A stretch of 64,000 nt of DNA from Flaccisagitta enflata. Lineage: Eukaryota > Chaetognatha > Sagittoidea > Aphragmophora. Position numbers and translations under genes: made by a program. Numbering within the stretch: position 1 is the stretch's first letter; each line of letters starts with the position of its first letter. Under the pieces are notes generated by a model that worked only from the letters and a program-made list of their open reading frames with translations, made no database searches and was not told the DNA's origin. Where the stretch lies: positions 59,768,001-59,832,000 of the forward strand of contig OZ231127.1 in NCBI GenBank assembly GCA_965153355.1. Reading direction: 5' to 3'. Below are positions 45,197 through 58,470 of the stretch, piece by piece.

Positions 45197-45454
45197 TCTC
45201 TATTTTTATCTTTCCACCCTGATCTGTCTCTGACTCTGTCTGGCAGTCTGTCTCTGTCTCTATATCTTGTGAGAGCATTTTGTTAAATCTCTCCCCTCTG
45301 CCTTTATCCGCTTTTTTAACTAACCATCTGTCATACCATTGATTTATCTTTTTTTTCTGTGTTCTTTGCATTTGACTTGTACCGCTACACTAATTTGTGT
45401 GTCATATATATATGTGTGTCATATATATAAAATGTCATATATATCTGTCTCTCT

Positions 45455-45668
<214 letters not shown>

Positions 45669-45800
45669 ACTCCGTTACCAAAATGACAATCAGGGACCAC
45701 CTCAGTTTGTGCGAAAAGTAGCAGAATTTGTGTTTCTTCCCCTGACATAATTCAAGCAATATCCTTCAGTTTTGTACAACTACGGCGATGATAAACTTAG

Positions 45801-45802
<2 letters not shown>

Positions 45803-45893
<91 letters not shown>
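45803..45893. repeat. (GA)n microsatellite next to the gap
   Basis: Pure GA dinucleotides ending about 60 bp before the N run. Confidence 0.95.
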
Positions 45894-45895
<2 letters not shown>

Positions 45896-45951
45896 AATAG
45901 ACAGACAGAGAGACAGACATACAGTAGCCATGACATGATAGGGCCTATTTC

Positions 45952-45961
45952 NNNNNNNNNN
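45952..45961. other. Assembly gap (10 N)
   Basis: Ten undetermined bases. A run of exactly ten N usually marks a scaffold join or a gap of nominal size. The second set of blocks A-B-C lies entirely to its right. Confidence 0.97.
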
Positions 45962-46195
45962 TAACAAAATTTCGCTTGTAAATGAGTAACTTTCAAGCCC
46001 CTTCAAGGAATTCCTTTCTTTCCATATGTTGGATACAAGAAATCGGGCTATAACAAAATATTTTGATAGTTAATACGATTTTCAACGGTAGTTCTCTGTA
46101 ATGGCATCCCCCTGTTCGTGTGCGGATGGGCAGAGGCAGTAATGCAGGGGGGCAGTCACATTTTAGCAGAAGCAGCAACGCAAAAAAAAAAAGAA

Positions 46196-46345
46196 AACAA
46201 GACTGGATACATGGCAATACAGTCGCGAACGGTTGGGCGGGAGCATTAGTGCGAAAACCGATCCGAATTCAAAAATGTTACGGGACGGACGGACCGACAG
46301 ACCGACCAACACGGCAACGTGTAGAGTCGCGTGTCCCGACTAAAA
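46196..46345 (+). mobile_element. HINE-like element, AGTCGCG class
   Basis: AACAAGACTGGATACATGGC, motif AGTCGCGAACGG, TTGGGCGGGAGC block, GGACGGACGGACCGACAGAC, CAACGTGTAG and hairpin AGTCGCG-TGTC-CCGACT plus A run. Confidence 0.78.
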
Positions 46346-46602
46346 GTAGGATCAACAAATGCAATAGTAGGTTTTATGAATAGTATCAATGGACCAGCGT
46401 GACTTAAAAACTAAGACGGCCTGTTTCTTAAATACATTGAAGTCCTTGATAACGATTCCTCCTCCTCCGGCCACAGCCCGGCATCCTGATTTTCCTCAAG
46501 ATTGTATCGCTGGCAATGAAAGAAGAAACAATTGACGGCACCAATGGCAGAGGAACTAGAAACCGACCGCTAGTTCTGCAGTATAGCTAAGCATAAATTC
46601 AA

Positions 46603-46772
46603 TTTTAGTCGCGTGCTTCATGACTCTATGACCCGCTATGTCTGTTGATTGGTCGGTCCGTCCATCGGTCGGTCCGTCTCCATTAGCTTTTTTCGGCGTT
46701 TACAGGTGGTTTTTGCATCACTGCCCCTGTCCACCCGCACGTGACTTTAGTTGCTGTATATACGGCCTTGTT
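46603..46772 (-). mobile_element. HINE-like element, AGTCGCG class (worn)
   Basis: TTTTAGTCGCGTGCTTCATG hairpin end (right arm mutated to ATGACT), CTATGACCCGC, GTCCGTCCATCGGTCGGTCC, CACTGCCCCTGTCCACCCGC, ACGTGACTTTAG and ACGGCCTTGTT. Confidence 0.72.
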
Positions 46773-47108
46773 TATCATTAGCATAGATTCATTGGTTCCT
46801 TTGTTACCTTTCTTTGGCTGCTATCGGGGATCTGCGGACTGAACCGTATCCAAAATTTGGCACACTGATATAACACATTTTATTGACAAGTTTGAGGCTT
46901 ATGTTCTAAAGGGAATTAATTTGACTTTCAGACAATGCATTATGAGAAATGTAAAGTCAACATTTAGTAAGATCACTTGAGTTGGTAAAAAACAGTGTGA
47001 CATATTGTGGTTATAGTTCTTAATTTCCGCCCCCGGTTTCCCGAGAGCAAACCCTTTCTTTGTTTTCATTTTCTTCATTTTTTCCTTTGATATTTTTTTG
47101 CTTGTTTC

Positions 47109-47250
47109 TTTTTAGTGGCGGACACGCAACTACACATATCCGTATCAGTCGGACCGTCCATCCGTAAAGTTTTTGAATTGAGAGCGGTTTTTGCATTACT
47201 GCCCCTGCCCAACTGCCCGCGACTGTCCTGCTGCACATCCGGCATTGTCT
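47109..47250 (-). mobile_element. HINE-like element (worn)
   Basis: TTTTTAGTGGCGGACACGCA hairpin, GTCGGACCGTCCATCCG tract, ATTACTGCCCCTGCCCAACT, CCCGCGACTGTCCTG and ATCCGGCATTGTC. Confidence 0.65.
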
Positions 47251-47269
47251 TCTTTCTATCTTTTATTAG

Positions 47270-47272
47270 TTT

Positions 47273-47335
<63 letters not shown>

Positions 47336-47512
47336 GTATTTTCTTCTTTTTCCTTCTTCTTTCTTTCTTTCTTCTTTCTTTCTGCTTTCTTTCTTTCTTT
47401 CTTTTCTTTCTTTCTTTCTTTCTTTCTTTCCTTTTTTATATATCTGGCGTTGTTCTCTTATTTTCTTTCTCTTTTTAACTTCCTTTTTTTCTTTCTTTCT
47501 TTCTTTTCATTT
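47270..47512. repeat. (TTTC)n microsatellite
   Basis: TTTC tetranucleotides with TTC and TTTTC interruptions. The Phe/Leu/Ser repeat frames in it are artefacts. Confidence 0.95.
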
Positions 47513-47664
47513 AGCACAAGGTTGTGTGTTGACTTTGTTGGTCAGTTGGTTGGTCCGTTGGCGACCTCCCGTCCGTCTCTCATGTTACTCGATCGGCGGC
47601 TATCTCGTATAGTCACTTTTGTTATTTTACAATGCTTTTTGTTCGTTCGCTTTTGCCTTTCCAC

Positions 47665-47824
47665 TTTTTAGTTGCGGACACGCAACTCTATAAGAGGCTT
47701 TGTCCGTCCGTCGGTTGGTTGGTCGGTGGCTGGTTGTCCGGTCAGCTGGAGTTGAAAAGTGGAAACGCGCATTTCTGCCCCTGCCCACCCGTCCGCAACT
47801 GATGGCCGTGTATCCGGCCTTGTT
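47665..47824 (-). mobile_element. HINE-like element, AGTTGCG class
   Basis: The 3' hairpin is AGTTGCG-GACA-CGCAACT (47670-47687), followed on the plus strand by CTATAAGAGGC, GTCCGTCCGTCGGTTGG, CTGCCCCTGCCCACCCG and TCCGCAACTG. The 5' motif on the element strand is therefore AGTTGCG as well: the same single C-to-T change appears in all three places compared with the AGTCGCG class. Ends GGCCTTGTT. Confidence 0.85.
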
Positions 47825-48079
47825 TTATCATCAATACGTATCAATCTGAACAAATACCTCTCATCAGCAATCCCATCAGCGGGCTTGTGTGTTTTCTACG
47901 ACTTGATGTTTGTACAAAGTCGGAAATACTTCATCTGTGACCGTATCATGCTCGCACACAGAATCGGCGTTGAAGGCAGTTGATGTCGACGCTTATGATA
48001 TGAGACTCGATACCCCTATTCATGTCAAAATAGAAAATTCAATGGTTGACGCGAGAAACAAATAGATGACACACACCTT

Positions 48080-48345
48080 CTAATCTGTATAGAGAAGCAT
48101 GAGTTTAAATCCCGAGCCAACCCTAAGCCATACCCAAACCAACCTTGAGCCAACTACGGGCTCAGGGTTGCATGGGGTTGCTCGGGGTATGCTTGGGTTT
48201 GGCTCTAGATTGGCTTGGGATTGTTTTAGAAGTAAACCCCGAGTCAACCCCGAGCAACAAAGAGCAACCTCAACTATGAGTAGCTTGGAGATGACTCCGG
48301 ATGTAACCCCGACCAACCCCTGGGGTTCAATCTCACCCTAGATTA
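48080..48345. repeat. Imperfect inverted repeat of AACCCCGAGCCAACCC units
   Basis: CCCGAGCCAACCCTAAGCCA-type units on the left are mirrored by GGCTCTAGATTGGCTTGGG-type units in the middle and resume on the right. No gene. Confidence 0.6.
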
Positions 48346-49619
48346 CCTGATGACTCATTAGTGGTAAGCGATAGAACGTTGGTTAACGCCCCTAACGTGA
48401 AATCTTTATGACGAGATTCTCCCAGGGACGCATCTTGGCTCGTACGTGTCGACAAACGAACTAACATTACGCGTCCTTGTTCGTACGAAAAAAAAAATGT
48501 AATTCTGCAGACCTAATTTCGGCGTCGAGAACGAGTTTTGCTGACGGTTCGCAGTACGCAACCGTTCTAGTTCGAATTTTGACCGAAAGAGAGAATCAGG
48601 AATGAGTATGTCGAGAAAATAACAAAACGAGAAACAATGAACCTCGAATGGTTGGAGGAATATGGTAGATGAAAGGGCTGGGATTTGGGTGTTCAGGCTA
48701 CAACACCATCACAAAGAATCATCTTGGTAAGGACGGAGGAGGAAGGTTAAATAGGATTATTGAAATTTACTATCATCCTGAGGTGGCTAGGAAAATTGTG
48801 GATTGAAATGAAAGGTTGTTGAGGGAAATTTATAAACATTCAATCATATTGTCAAAGACAGATGTAGACGGAAGGAGAGAGAATTTGAATTTAGCGACAT
48901 GCGCCTGCGGAGCTAGCGACCGCACACATGCTCATGTGGAGGAATGAGGAAATTACGGTTGAAATGTTGACGGAGCCTGGATAAGGGAGAAAAATAGAGA
49001 AGACAAGAGGAAAGGAGGATGTAAGAAAATCCGTTGGCAGTAAATCCAAGAACAGAACGAGGCAAAGTAGGCCAACGATGCGTCATCTATGAATGAGCGT
49101 CTTTTATGAATGAATTGGTGAATGAATGAATGAATGAATGAATGATCTTATATTTGAAACCATGATGAAATTCTGGTGAAAGAGCTCCTGATTTTGTGAA
49201 TCAAACAATGTGTGCTAGACAGACCAACTAACCAACCAAACGACGGACAGACATGACCTCTTATAGATATGCAAAGACGCATCTAGAAATTGAAGGAGAT
49301 GCAGAATTTTTCTACTTGATTCATTCCATCATAGAAACACAAAGAAGAAACAAGTGATGCGGGGTTACCACATTGCTGCTGACGGGTGGGCAGAGGCATA
49401 CAACCCCTACCCCATGCTCACTCACACGTACACACAGACAAACATAACCGCAGCATCAGAAAAACATGTTTTCACACTTTTTTACCCAATTACCACAGAT
49501 AAGGGACGGGCCGACGGATCAACAGACGGACAAAATCTCTTATAGAGTTGCGTGTCCCTAATTGAAAATAAGAATCAGTAGAAATAAGACATCACTTTGC
49601 GCTCCTAACTTTTATAATT

Positions 49620-49779
49620 TTTGGTGCGTCTGCATTAATCAGCTTATTCGGATATTCTATTTGGATACTAATATCCGGTTATTCCGTGTAGTAAATTTTG
49701 TAAATTCACTATGTAGAATATCCGGATATTATTATCCATATAAAATATCCAAATAGGATGGTGAATGCAGACGCACCAT
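49620..49779. mobile_element. 160-bp MITE with TGGTGCGTCTGCATT ends
   Basis: TGGTGCGTCTGCATTAA at the left is inverted at the right (AATGCAGACGCACCA). Inner arms with TATCCGGATATT-like text are also palindromic. Block A1 has the empty site TATAATTTTGTCGTAGC at about 11978. The target duplication is probably TTT. Confidence 0.85.
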
Positions 49780-50347
49780 TTGTCGTAGCTTTCTCTCTTC
49801 GTCTCTCCATTTCTAAAGTAGAAATATATATCTCGCGAGGCTATTTTTAGCAAAAAGAAGAGAAAACAAGATAGCGCCACACTTTCTGAGGAAATGAGTG
49901 AATGGACATTCAGTTTCTATTGAGTCATTTGCCTTTTTTAGACGATGGTCAATCTTGTAGTCGCGTTCACGCTACCCTAGAGAACCTCGTTGCTTTATTT
50001 TTGGTCCGTCAATCTGTATGCTCATTGCTCAAGTTTAACTGAAAGTGAAATCAACGCTTCATTCCCACCCCATGGTTGGCCTGAGCTACATCCCCTTTTG
50101 AATATGCAAATCAGGCGAAAAGCAGCATTTTCATGGTTCCCCTCTTAATCCTTTGAGATGTATTAATAAACCATAAGTTGTAAAACATGAACTTTTGAAT
50201 TTCTTTTCTCAGCTTCTTTTTCTTCAGAAAATTCATGTACAGCGCGACCACGCCCGGACCAAGCAGTGACTTACAACCGCAACAGGGATCGTCCTATTTA
50301 TTTTTTTATTATGTCCCGAGGGTTTTATCAAACCTTTGTAAATTGTA

Positions 50348-50784
50348 CAGTACCATAGGAGCAATGAGAACCTCAGATGGAGGGTCATCTCCTGCTTCAC
50401 TATTGAAATGAAGTAGCTTCAATTATGGTTTTTCTGAAAGCTGATGAGCAAGAGCTTTGAGTGAATATAGTTTTATTCCTCTAGCTCTAACTGTTGACCA
50501 AAAAGAAAAAAAGTGCAGCACCACTCGGGATTTGAACCTGTGACACTCAAGAGAGAGAAATTATTGTACTCAAGTTCATCACTCTATCAACAGAGCTATC
50601 GCGCCTCTTGCATTTAATACATCAATTGGCGGTTTTCTTATGAATCACTTGGTTTGGAATTTTGTGTTCACTCAATACCTTGGACCATCAGCTTTCAGAA
50701 AAACCAAAGCTTTAGGTTCTTCTTTTAAACAGTGAGAATATAGAGGGCCCTCTTTCTACTGCTCTTATTGCTCCCATCGTACTG
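50348..50784. mobile_element. Palindromic TA-flanked MITE, different family, tRNA-like centre
   Basis: The ends CAGTACCATAGGAGCAAT and ATTGCTCCCATCGTACTG are inverted, with TA on both sides (50346-50347, 50785-50786). It occupies the same TA between TTGTA and TACTTCTTTGTCG that holds an unrelated MITE in block A1 (12985-13493). Further inside, CTGATGAGCAAGAGCTTTGA-type text is partly mirrored. The centre has A- and B-box-like sequences on the minus strand. Confidence 0.85.
50517..50605 (-). ncRNA. tRNA-like sequence inside the MITE at 50348
   Basis: On the minus strand GCGCGATAGCTCTGTTGATA with GAGT following (box A / D-arm like, TAGCTC..TTGATAGAG) precedes GGTTCAAATCCCGAG (box B / T-arm like) by about 55 nt. 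The T-loop GTTCAAATC is a perfect tRNA-type match. I cannot fold a complete anticodon and acceptor stem, so it is a tRNA-derived module rather than a proven tRNA. Confidence 0.65.
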
Positions 50785-51284
50785 TACTTCTTTGTCGAAT
50801 CAAACGTGATCAAATGTAAAACCGCGAGAAACGGCCTGACAGGAGGCCCGAGAAGCCATGGTGGACAGATTTGTCATCTCTATTGAGGGATCTGTCCGTC
50901 CACTCGTCGATCTGTTACGCCTCCTCGTGAATGACGCATCGAATTGCTGTACACACATACCAAGCTTTTTTCTGAATCGTCATTTCGTTTCCTCTCCTGA
51001 GACGTTTTTTTTCCTTCAGTTCAAGGACAAAATGCTCTTGCTCCTCTTCCTGCTGGTACTTCTCCTCTATCTTCTCATTCCCCCCCCCCCAAAAAAAAAA
51101 AACGAAACAAAAAAACAAAACATTTCCATTAGAATGAGCTGATGAATTCATTTTCTATCACCACTTCATCCCATAAAATATGTTAGTGAATAAACAAGAG
51201 ACGCTGGGTTACAATTTCGTCGCGGACGGGCGGGCAGGAGCTAGTGGGAAGGAGTCCCCTGTGTGTGTGTCTCTGTGTAGTCGC

Positions 51285-51590
<306 letters not shown>

Positions 51591-51761
51591 ATCTATTTCC
51601 ATTCAGCACGCACAACTTTTTGAGTGATCTTTGGTCGTGAATGTCCGTCTGAATTTAGCAGGCTGTTTCTAAAGATCCCAGTGTTCGCAAGTCTTATTCA
51701 TGTGCGTTATTGACCCATTGCTATTGCGTAGATGTGCAACTTAAATTGCATGTGTGTTATA

Positions 51762-52013
<252 letters not shown>

Positions 52014-52569
52014 TCGTGCGATTCATATTGCACGTCCGCTGTTTGATATGAATATATGTGCAACTGTTTGCTACTATGATTAGACTGGAAGCGTACATTA
52101 ATGAGCTCCGCACGAAACCCGCTGTGCATGCACAGTTGCATACACTCTGTCCCACAAGCAATATACTAACGTGTGCATGCGTGCACCGGTTCAAGAATGG
52201 TGTACACGCAAACAATCTTCACGTGCACGTCCACTGACATCACATGCAATATTCAACGTGCACATGATCACCGACGATTTTTCTTCGTCTTTCCTGCCTT
52301 CCTCCACGTACAATTGCCCCGCGCAAACTATCACGTGAGGCTTTTAACCGAAAACGAAGGATGAATGTTAAATAACTTATAAAAGGCTCGGCTTAAAGTT
52401 AAAAGACAGTTATGATAAAAGTTGTCCAGACGTGGACGATTTAGCTGAACGTTGGCACTTCCTCTCTCTCTGCCTCAAGACTAAAACGTGTTTTATCTCC
52501 TATTACGTCTGGCCAAGTGCCCGATGATGTTGTTTCCATTCTTGATTAGGTCCATTATGCGAGCTTTAT

Positions 52570-52772
52570 AGTCGCTTGCACGCGACTCTGTAACCCGCTA
52601 AGTTCATCGGTCCGTCAGTCGGTTGGTCCGCCGGTCCGCCACGCTTAGCTTTTCAGCGTTTACGGGTAATTTTCGCGTTGCGGCTTCCGCCCAAATGCTT
52701 TTTTAACTATTTTTATCACTGCCCCCGCCCACCCGTAAACGACTTCCGTAGCTGTGTATCTGGCCTTTTTTT
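52570..52772 (-). mobile_element. HINE-like element, AGTCGCG class (pair of 15375-15578)
   Basis: Hairpin TAGTCGCTTGCACGCGACT, CTGTAACCCGC, GTCCGCCGGTCCGCC, ACTGCCCCCGCCCACCCG, TGTATCTGGCC. Shared by both A blocks, so it predates their separation. Confidence 0.72.
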
Positions 52773-53250
52773 GTAAATTCAGCTCGAATCTACTTGGAAA
52801 CAACAAATAAAGTGCCACGCCCTGGCCCATAACTCAGCCCCTTTCCCTAGCCTCCTCTTCCCCCTATCTACACTCATATGTGCAAAAAGGTTTACCCACG
52901 GACCTGAAAGTTAATGTTGAATTATGGCAAAAAGGAAAGGAAGAACAATGATGAAGGGTTCCACAGTTCAGGTTCAGGATAGAAAAAAGTGATCTGTCAA
53001 TAAATCTCTGAGCTCCCAAGAAAGGAGGGATGGACGTGATTAACGTGTATAAAATCATGTCAGTTTCGCGAATTTTAACATCGCATTTACCTTACATGTC
53101 TTCCATCCAGAAAACGGTAGAAAACTGCTCGCTAAACTCGAAAAGGCAAAAGTGCCACAAACAAGTCGGTAACAGGACGGACGGATCGACCGACGTAAAA
53201 ATCGACCAACCGACTGAAATAGTGACTTCTTGGTGATCAAATGAATGAAG

Positions 53251-53392
53251 AACAAGGCCGGATACACGGCAAGACAGTCGCGGACGGTTGGGCAGGGGCT
53301 GTATTACAAAAACCGCTTGCAATTCAAAAAAGTTTGGGACGGACGGACGGACCGACACGGCAAGGTGTAGAGTAGCGTGTTCGCGGCTAAAA
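53251..53392 (+). mobile_element. HINE-like element, AGTCGCG class, at the edge of block A2
   Basis: AACAAGGCCGGATACACGGC, motif AGTCGCGGACGG, TTGGGCAGGGGC, GGACGGACGGACGGACC, AAGGTGTAG and a slightly worn hairpin AGTAGCG-TGTT-CGCGGCT plus A run. Collinearity with block A1 ends inside this element; the A1 counterpart (16043 onwards) changes sequence after about 20 bases. Confidence 0.8.
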
Positions 53393-53815
53393 AGACGGAT
53401 GGACAATCAACAGGAAAGAATTCTGCCATCTGCATGTAATACATGAAAAAGATCTTTTTCTGTAGAATGTAGATTTATCTCTTTCAGTTTCGATGCAACA
53501 CAGATGAAGCAGAACTTTTTCGCCCGATTAGTCAGCAGAAAGCCAGAAATCGCCTCAGTCAGTTCTCTCACCGCTGCACTGCTTGTTTCGTTCCATTGAT
53601 TTGTGTGGACTAAAAAGAATGAAGCAAGGAGATGTCTGTTAGACTTAGACTCAAAGGCGCTGCTAAAAAAGAAACAATTACCTTCCTATGCAATTACCTT
53701 CCTTGAGACGGATCTACCTACCAAGGACGGACACATCTCGCTGTAGTAATTTGAAAAAAAAGTAAATCACATGGAATTAAGCTCTAAATGGGAATTTTAA
53801 GAAGCCTTTCTCCCT
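53393..53815. other. Intron sequence, no gene seen
   Basis: Ordinary-composition sequence upstream of the (GAAT)n tract; no exon supported. Confidence 0.4.
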
Positions 53816-53819
53816 CCAA

Positions 53820-54045
53820 GAATGAATGAAAAAGTGAATGAACAAATGAATGAATGATGGAAAGAATGAATGAATGAATGATTGAAAGAATGAATGAACA
53901 AACGAATGAATGAACGAATGAATGAATGAATGAATGAATGAATGAATGAATATATGAATGAATGAATGAATGAATGAATGAATGAATGAATGAATGAATG
54001 AATGAATGAATGAATGAATGAATGAATGAATGATGAATGAATGAT
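53820..54045. repeat. (GAAT)n microsatellite
   Basis: GAAT tetranucleotides with few interruptions. Confidence 0.95.
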
Positions 54046-54153
54046 AAGAATATTGAACAAACGGGATTACTCATTGGATAAAACATATGATAATTACCAT
54101 TTTTCCCTTCATTTAATGAGATTACTTTGACTTCCGATTCTCTTTTTCCCCTT

Positions 54154-54235
54154 TTAGTCGCGGACTAGAGACTCTATAAGAGGCTTTGTCCGTCGAGCCG
54201 TCTGTCCGTCCGTCTGTCCGTGGTGATCGAGACGA
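54154..54235 (-). mobile_element. Truncated HINE-like 3' end
   Basis: TTTTAGTCGCGGACTAGAGA, CTCTATAAGAGGC, TTTGTCCGTCGAGCCG and a GTCCGTCCGTC tract; lies about 140 bp upstream of exon 3. Confidence 0.65.
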
Positions 54236-54373
54236 AAAGTGGAAAAGCGAGCGTTCAAAATGCTTATGTCGGCTGGCAGACATCAAATCTGCTGGAATTA
54301 GCGGGTGTGGATGCCCATCCGACTACGTTGCACCTTTTTAAAGACAAATTTCCATTTTCTTTTTGACTCTCAG

Positions 54374-54463
54374 ACGACCGAGTCGAATCCACCCCAAGTC
54401 TCAAACCAATAGCAACAACAACAGCAACATCAATAGCAAACGCTACCGCCGCAACTTCAACGC

Positions 54464-54558
<95 letters not shown>

Positions 54559-54632
54559 CTACGTCCACCTCTGTTCCCTCGCCCAAAAGCCGTGGAACAG
54601 ACCAACCGAGCAAAGACAGTGGGCTATTCCAG
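54374..54632 (+). CDS. Exon 3 of the low-complexity gene (pure CAA poly-Q)
   Basis: Acceptor TTTTTGACTCTCAG and donor GTAATG. The correct frame is not the longest ATG-initiated one: two bases complete Asp with the overhang of the exon at 7761, and the frame then reads DRVESTPSLKPIATTTATSI, an Ala/Thr stretch, about 31 Gln all encoded by CAA, and LRPPLFPRPKAVEQTNRAKT followed by VGYS, leaving two bases. The ATG frame runs into the splice donor region as poly-Thr and does not fit either neighbour. The non-repeat ends (PRPKAVEQTNRAKTVGY) are likely the conserved parts. Function unknown. Confidence 0.8.
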
Positions 54633-54765
54633 GTAATGTGACTGACAGATTTGATAATTTAGTTGCTGAGCCCCCACAAGGTTCAAACGTTGTTAGAATT
54701 GTAAAATTAGTCTCAGCTTACGATAGGTTTTCATGCTTTCCCTGCAACCATGATGAAGAGATAAG

Positions 54766-54876
<111 letters not shown>

Positions 54877-54898
54877 CATCCCTTTATTTCATATATAG

Positions 54899-55167
<269 letters not shown>

Positions 55168-55522
55168 GTAAGGCGATGCTCATTAACTTAGCGCTCTATT
55201 CGACGCAAGTTATGGGACCATGAGTTGTGGTTTTCAGTCGGGTGAATAAGGTTGGTATCTCGGTGTTGGTTGGTCAGTCCGACTGGTCGGAAGGTCAGCG
55301 AGGGCGATGGTAATTTTCTTTAGATTCTTTAGTTTGGAATTGCAAGCCATTTTCTTTAGCTGATGGTCGGTTCAGGATTCTTTTACGGGTTGTTCAGTGG
55401 TAATGGCACCATTGTTCCGCACCGATTATGGCAAAGGACAGATTACTGCGGCCTGGGAGACGATATCATAGGATGCCCTGCGAAAACAAGAGAAAATTGG
55501 CAAGATTTTTCCGTTGATAAAA

Positions 55523-55525
<3 letters not shown>

Positions 55526-55613
<88 letters not shown>

Positions 55614-55627
55614 CTCTCTCTCTCCTA
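55526..55627. repeat. (TC)n tract forming the exon 5 acceptor region
   Basis: About 100 bp of TC with one ATTC interruption, ending 5 bp before exon 5. Confidence 0.95.
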
Positions 55628-55631
55628 TCAG

Positions 55632-56382
55632 ATTCGCCAACAACAACGCAGAACCAATATCCGCGCAATATCGCTCAATTTCCCGTCGCTCAACAACAAC
55701 AACAACAACGACAAATATCAACACAGCCGCAGCAGCAACCACAACAACAGCAGCAACAGCATCCACAAAGACTGCAACAATCTCATCAAAGTCAACAGCA
55801 GCAGCAGCAGCACTTAATCTCTCCGACGAAACCCGAGTCAACTTCAATTACCGCCACTACCATTCCTATCACAGTTACCACGACGACAACAACAACGATG
55901 TCAACGACTAATGGCGCTGTTGTAAACAATTATGACGATGAAGACGACGAAGACGACGATGATGCGGACGAGTGGTCGCTAGAGCGCAACTTTCTCCATA
56001 ATCACAGTCTTAGTCAACATCGTCATCATCAGAGTCGTGGCAATCACGATGGAACGCCTACTTCTCACGCTTCGCCTGACCATTCGCTCAACAGTAACCA
56101 ATCAAGCTTCACTTCCACGCAAGAGTCCGGCTACCTCACTCACGGCGGCTCCATCGGAGGAGGAGGTGGAGGAAGAGCTAGCGCAGGATGCGGAGCGAGC
56201 GGAGGAGGCGGTGGAAGTCGTCAAGGCGATGTAGGATTAGGAAGCAGTCGATGCGGAAGTCGGACACCCTCGATCACCACCACCCCGTCGATCAACAACT
56301 CCTCACGTCCAGGATCCTTCAGCTCCTCGAGACCCGGATCGTCCATCACGGAAAACATGGCCGATACGGCGGGAGATTATGG
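55632..56382 (+). CDS. Exon 5 of the low-complexity gene (Q/T/S/G-rich)
   Basis: Acceptor CTCTCCTATCAG, donor GTATGT; two bases complete Asp with exon 4, and two are left over. The ~250 residues begin SPTTTQNQYPRNIAQFPVAQ and continue with mixed CAA/CAG glutamine runs, a Thr-rich stretch, an acidic patch (NNYDDEDDEDDDDADEWSLE), His/Ser-rich text, a STQESGYLTHGG motif, Gly-rich repeats and a Ser/Arg/Pro tail (TPSITTTPSINNSSRPGSFS). It ends ENMADTAGDY. No copy exists in the first set of blocks. Such composition suggests a disordered scaffold or RNA/cytoskeleton-linked regulator, but nothing specific can be claimed. Confidence 0.85.
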
Positions 56383-56399
56383 GTATGTATGATATTACT

Positions 56400-56404
56400 G
56401 GGAA

Positions 56405-56478
<74 letters not shown>

Positions 56479-56510
56479 ATGAATGAATGAAAGAAAGAAA
56501 GAAAGAATGA

Positions 56511-56554
<44 letters not shown>

Positions 56555-56860
56555 AATAGAGAAAGAGAGAAAGAGAGAAAGTAAGAAAGAATGACTGAAT
56601 GAATAAATAAAAGAAAGAAAGAAAGTAAGAAAGAAAGAATGAATGAATGAATGAATGAATGAATGAATGAATGAATGAATGAAAGAATGAATGAATGAAT
56701 GAATGAATGAATGAATGAATGAATGAATGAAGGAACGAAAGAAAAGAAGAACAGTTACATAACCCAACTCACCGGAAAACTGGAAAGACACTGGAAAGAA
56801 AGAATGAAAGAAAGAAAGAATGAATGAATGAATGAATGAATGAATGAAAGAAAGAAAGAC

Positions 56861-56919
<59 letters not shown>

Positions 56920-56940
56920 ATGAAAGAACGAAAGAAAAGA
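56400..56940. repeat. (GAAA)n/(GAAT)n compound microsatellite
   Basis: Begins about 20 bp after the donor of exon 5. It contains a duplicated ~190-bp piece with ACAGTTACATAACCCAACTC (56755 and 56946). Confidence 0.93.
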
Positions 56941-57142
56941 AGAACAGTTACATAACCCAACTCACTTGGACACTGGAAATTCTCAGGAAGTCCTCACTCA
57001 TGCGGATGATTAACTCCGCCCAAGAGGACTCTCCCATCTTTTCTATTCTATTCTATAAACAACGGATCAGAAGAAGAAAACACAGTGAGATAATCTTTTT
57101 AGTATTTGTCATGGAACCGCATAAGTACAGCTCTCATATCTA

Positions 57143-57918
57143 CAGGGTGTTTCAAGTGAGTTGCAACATAAAGAATCAACATATCTCTGCTTCTAGGAGC
57201 TGTAATCAATTTCTGAAAAAAGTTCTACAAAGATCTTGGTCTTCAGTTTTGGCATGCTAAATTTCATGATAATCGAATAACTCGTCTAGACGCCACAAAT
57301 CTGAGAACAATATATGCGATTTCTGCCCTCATCAATTTTTATCTTTTTACTTCTTACTGTACTTGGAAGTAGCTCTCTTTAATTGCTTGCCATTTTTTAA
57401 CGAATTGAGCTAGAAGTCTGGGATTGGTCTCAAATGACAGATAATTTGTCATAGATTTCAGATCTTTTCAAAAATTTAGCAGGTTTTCTATATTTAAGAG
57501 AAATTTGATTGACCTTTTCTAAAATTGCAAAAAATGTTTTGATGATGTTTGACCAAAATCATTAAAAAAAATATTAAACATTCAAACTTTCCCTGATTTC
57601 AAAGCAGATGAGCGATCTATGTTAAATCATCTTTCATTTGAGACCAATCCCAGGGTTCTAGCTCAATTCGTTTAAAAATGGCAAGCACTTAAAGTAGGCT
57701 ACTGCTAGGTACATTTATAAAAAAGATGATTTCTCACTGGAAATGACTGTTCTTTTGATTTTTTACTGACACACATCTATCAATCACTTAAAGATGAGGT
57801 TTGGTATCAAAAAACTGAAGACCCAGATCTTTGTAGAACTTTTTTCAGAAATTGATTTGAGTTCTCAGAAGCAGAGATATGTCGATTCTTTATGTTGCAA
57901 CTCACTTGAAACACCCTG
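57143..57918. mobile_element. 776-bp MITE with ~50-bp inverted ends
   Basis: The left end CAGGGTGTTTCAAGTGAGTT, continuing GCAACATAAAGAATC, is inverted at the right end (CAACTCACTTGAAACACCCTG). Flanks are TA on the left and CA on the right. The first set of blocks lacks it at the equivalent site but carries its right half out of place at 23218-23570. Confidence 0.85.
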
Positions 57919-57930
57919 CATAAGTAGTAA

Positions 57931-58470
57931 CGGGTGGTCTTTAAAAAGGTAGCTTTTAATATTTTAAATATTACTTTTAAAATTTCATCTAAGAAAAATT
58001 TTTTTTTTAGCTATCTAGTTATGATCGTGGCCTACATGTTCCATTATGAACATTTTTTATGAGGATCAATATTTTTCATTTTATCTTTAAAAAACTGAAT
58101 TGAATTAGGGACCACTTAAATAATTTTGCTTAAATTTGACTAAGAATCAATGATTTTAATAAAATTTACTTTTGAAAGAAGATAAATGAATAACAATGAG
58201 TCTTAGGAAACAATAAAAACCAAGACTTTTTAAGTAAAAAACCAAATGCACATCTAGAACACTAATGATAACTAATTATCATTTTTAGTTATAAACAGGC
58301 AATAATGCTCAGAAAAAATCATTTTGATGTATCATACATAAATTGAATTTGTATACTTTAGGTATATATACAAATTCAGAGATTCATCATTTCAAATATT
58401 GACATAATAAATAATTAAAGACAGTTTTTCTTTTATTCAGATAAAGAGCTACCTTTTTTATGTCCACCCG
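57931..58470. mobile_element. ~540-bp MITE adjoining the previous one
   Basis: Left CGGGTGGTCTTTAAAAAGGT, continuing AGCT, is imperfectly inverted at the right (AGCTACCTTTTTTATGTCCA, then CCCG). It lies 12 bp after the previous MITE; both sit at the position where block B1 reads TCTTTAAGCAGTATTTATT. Confidence 0.7.
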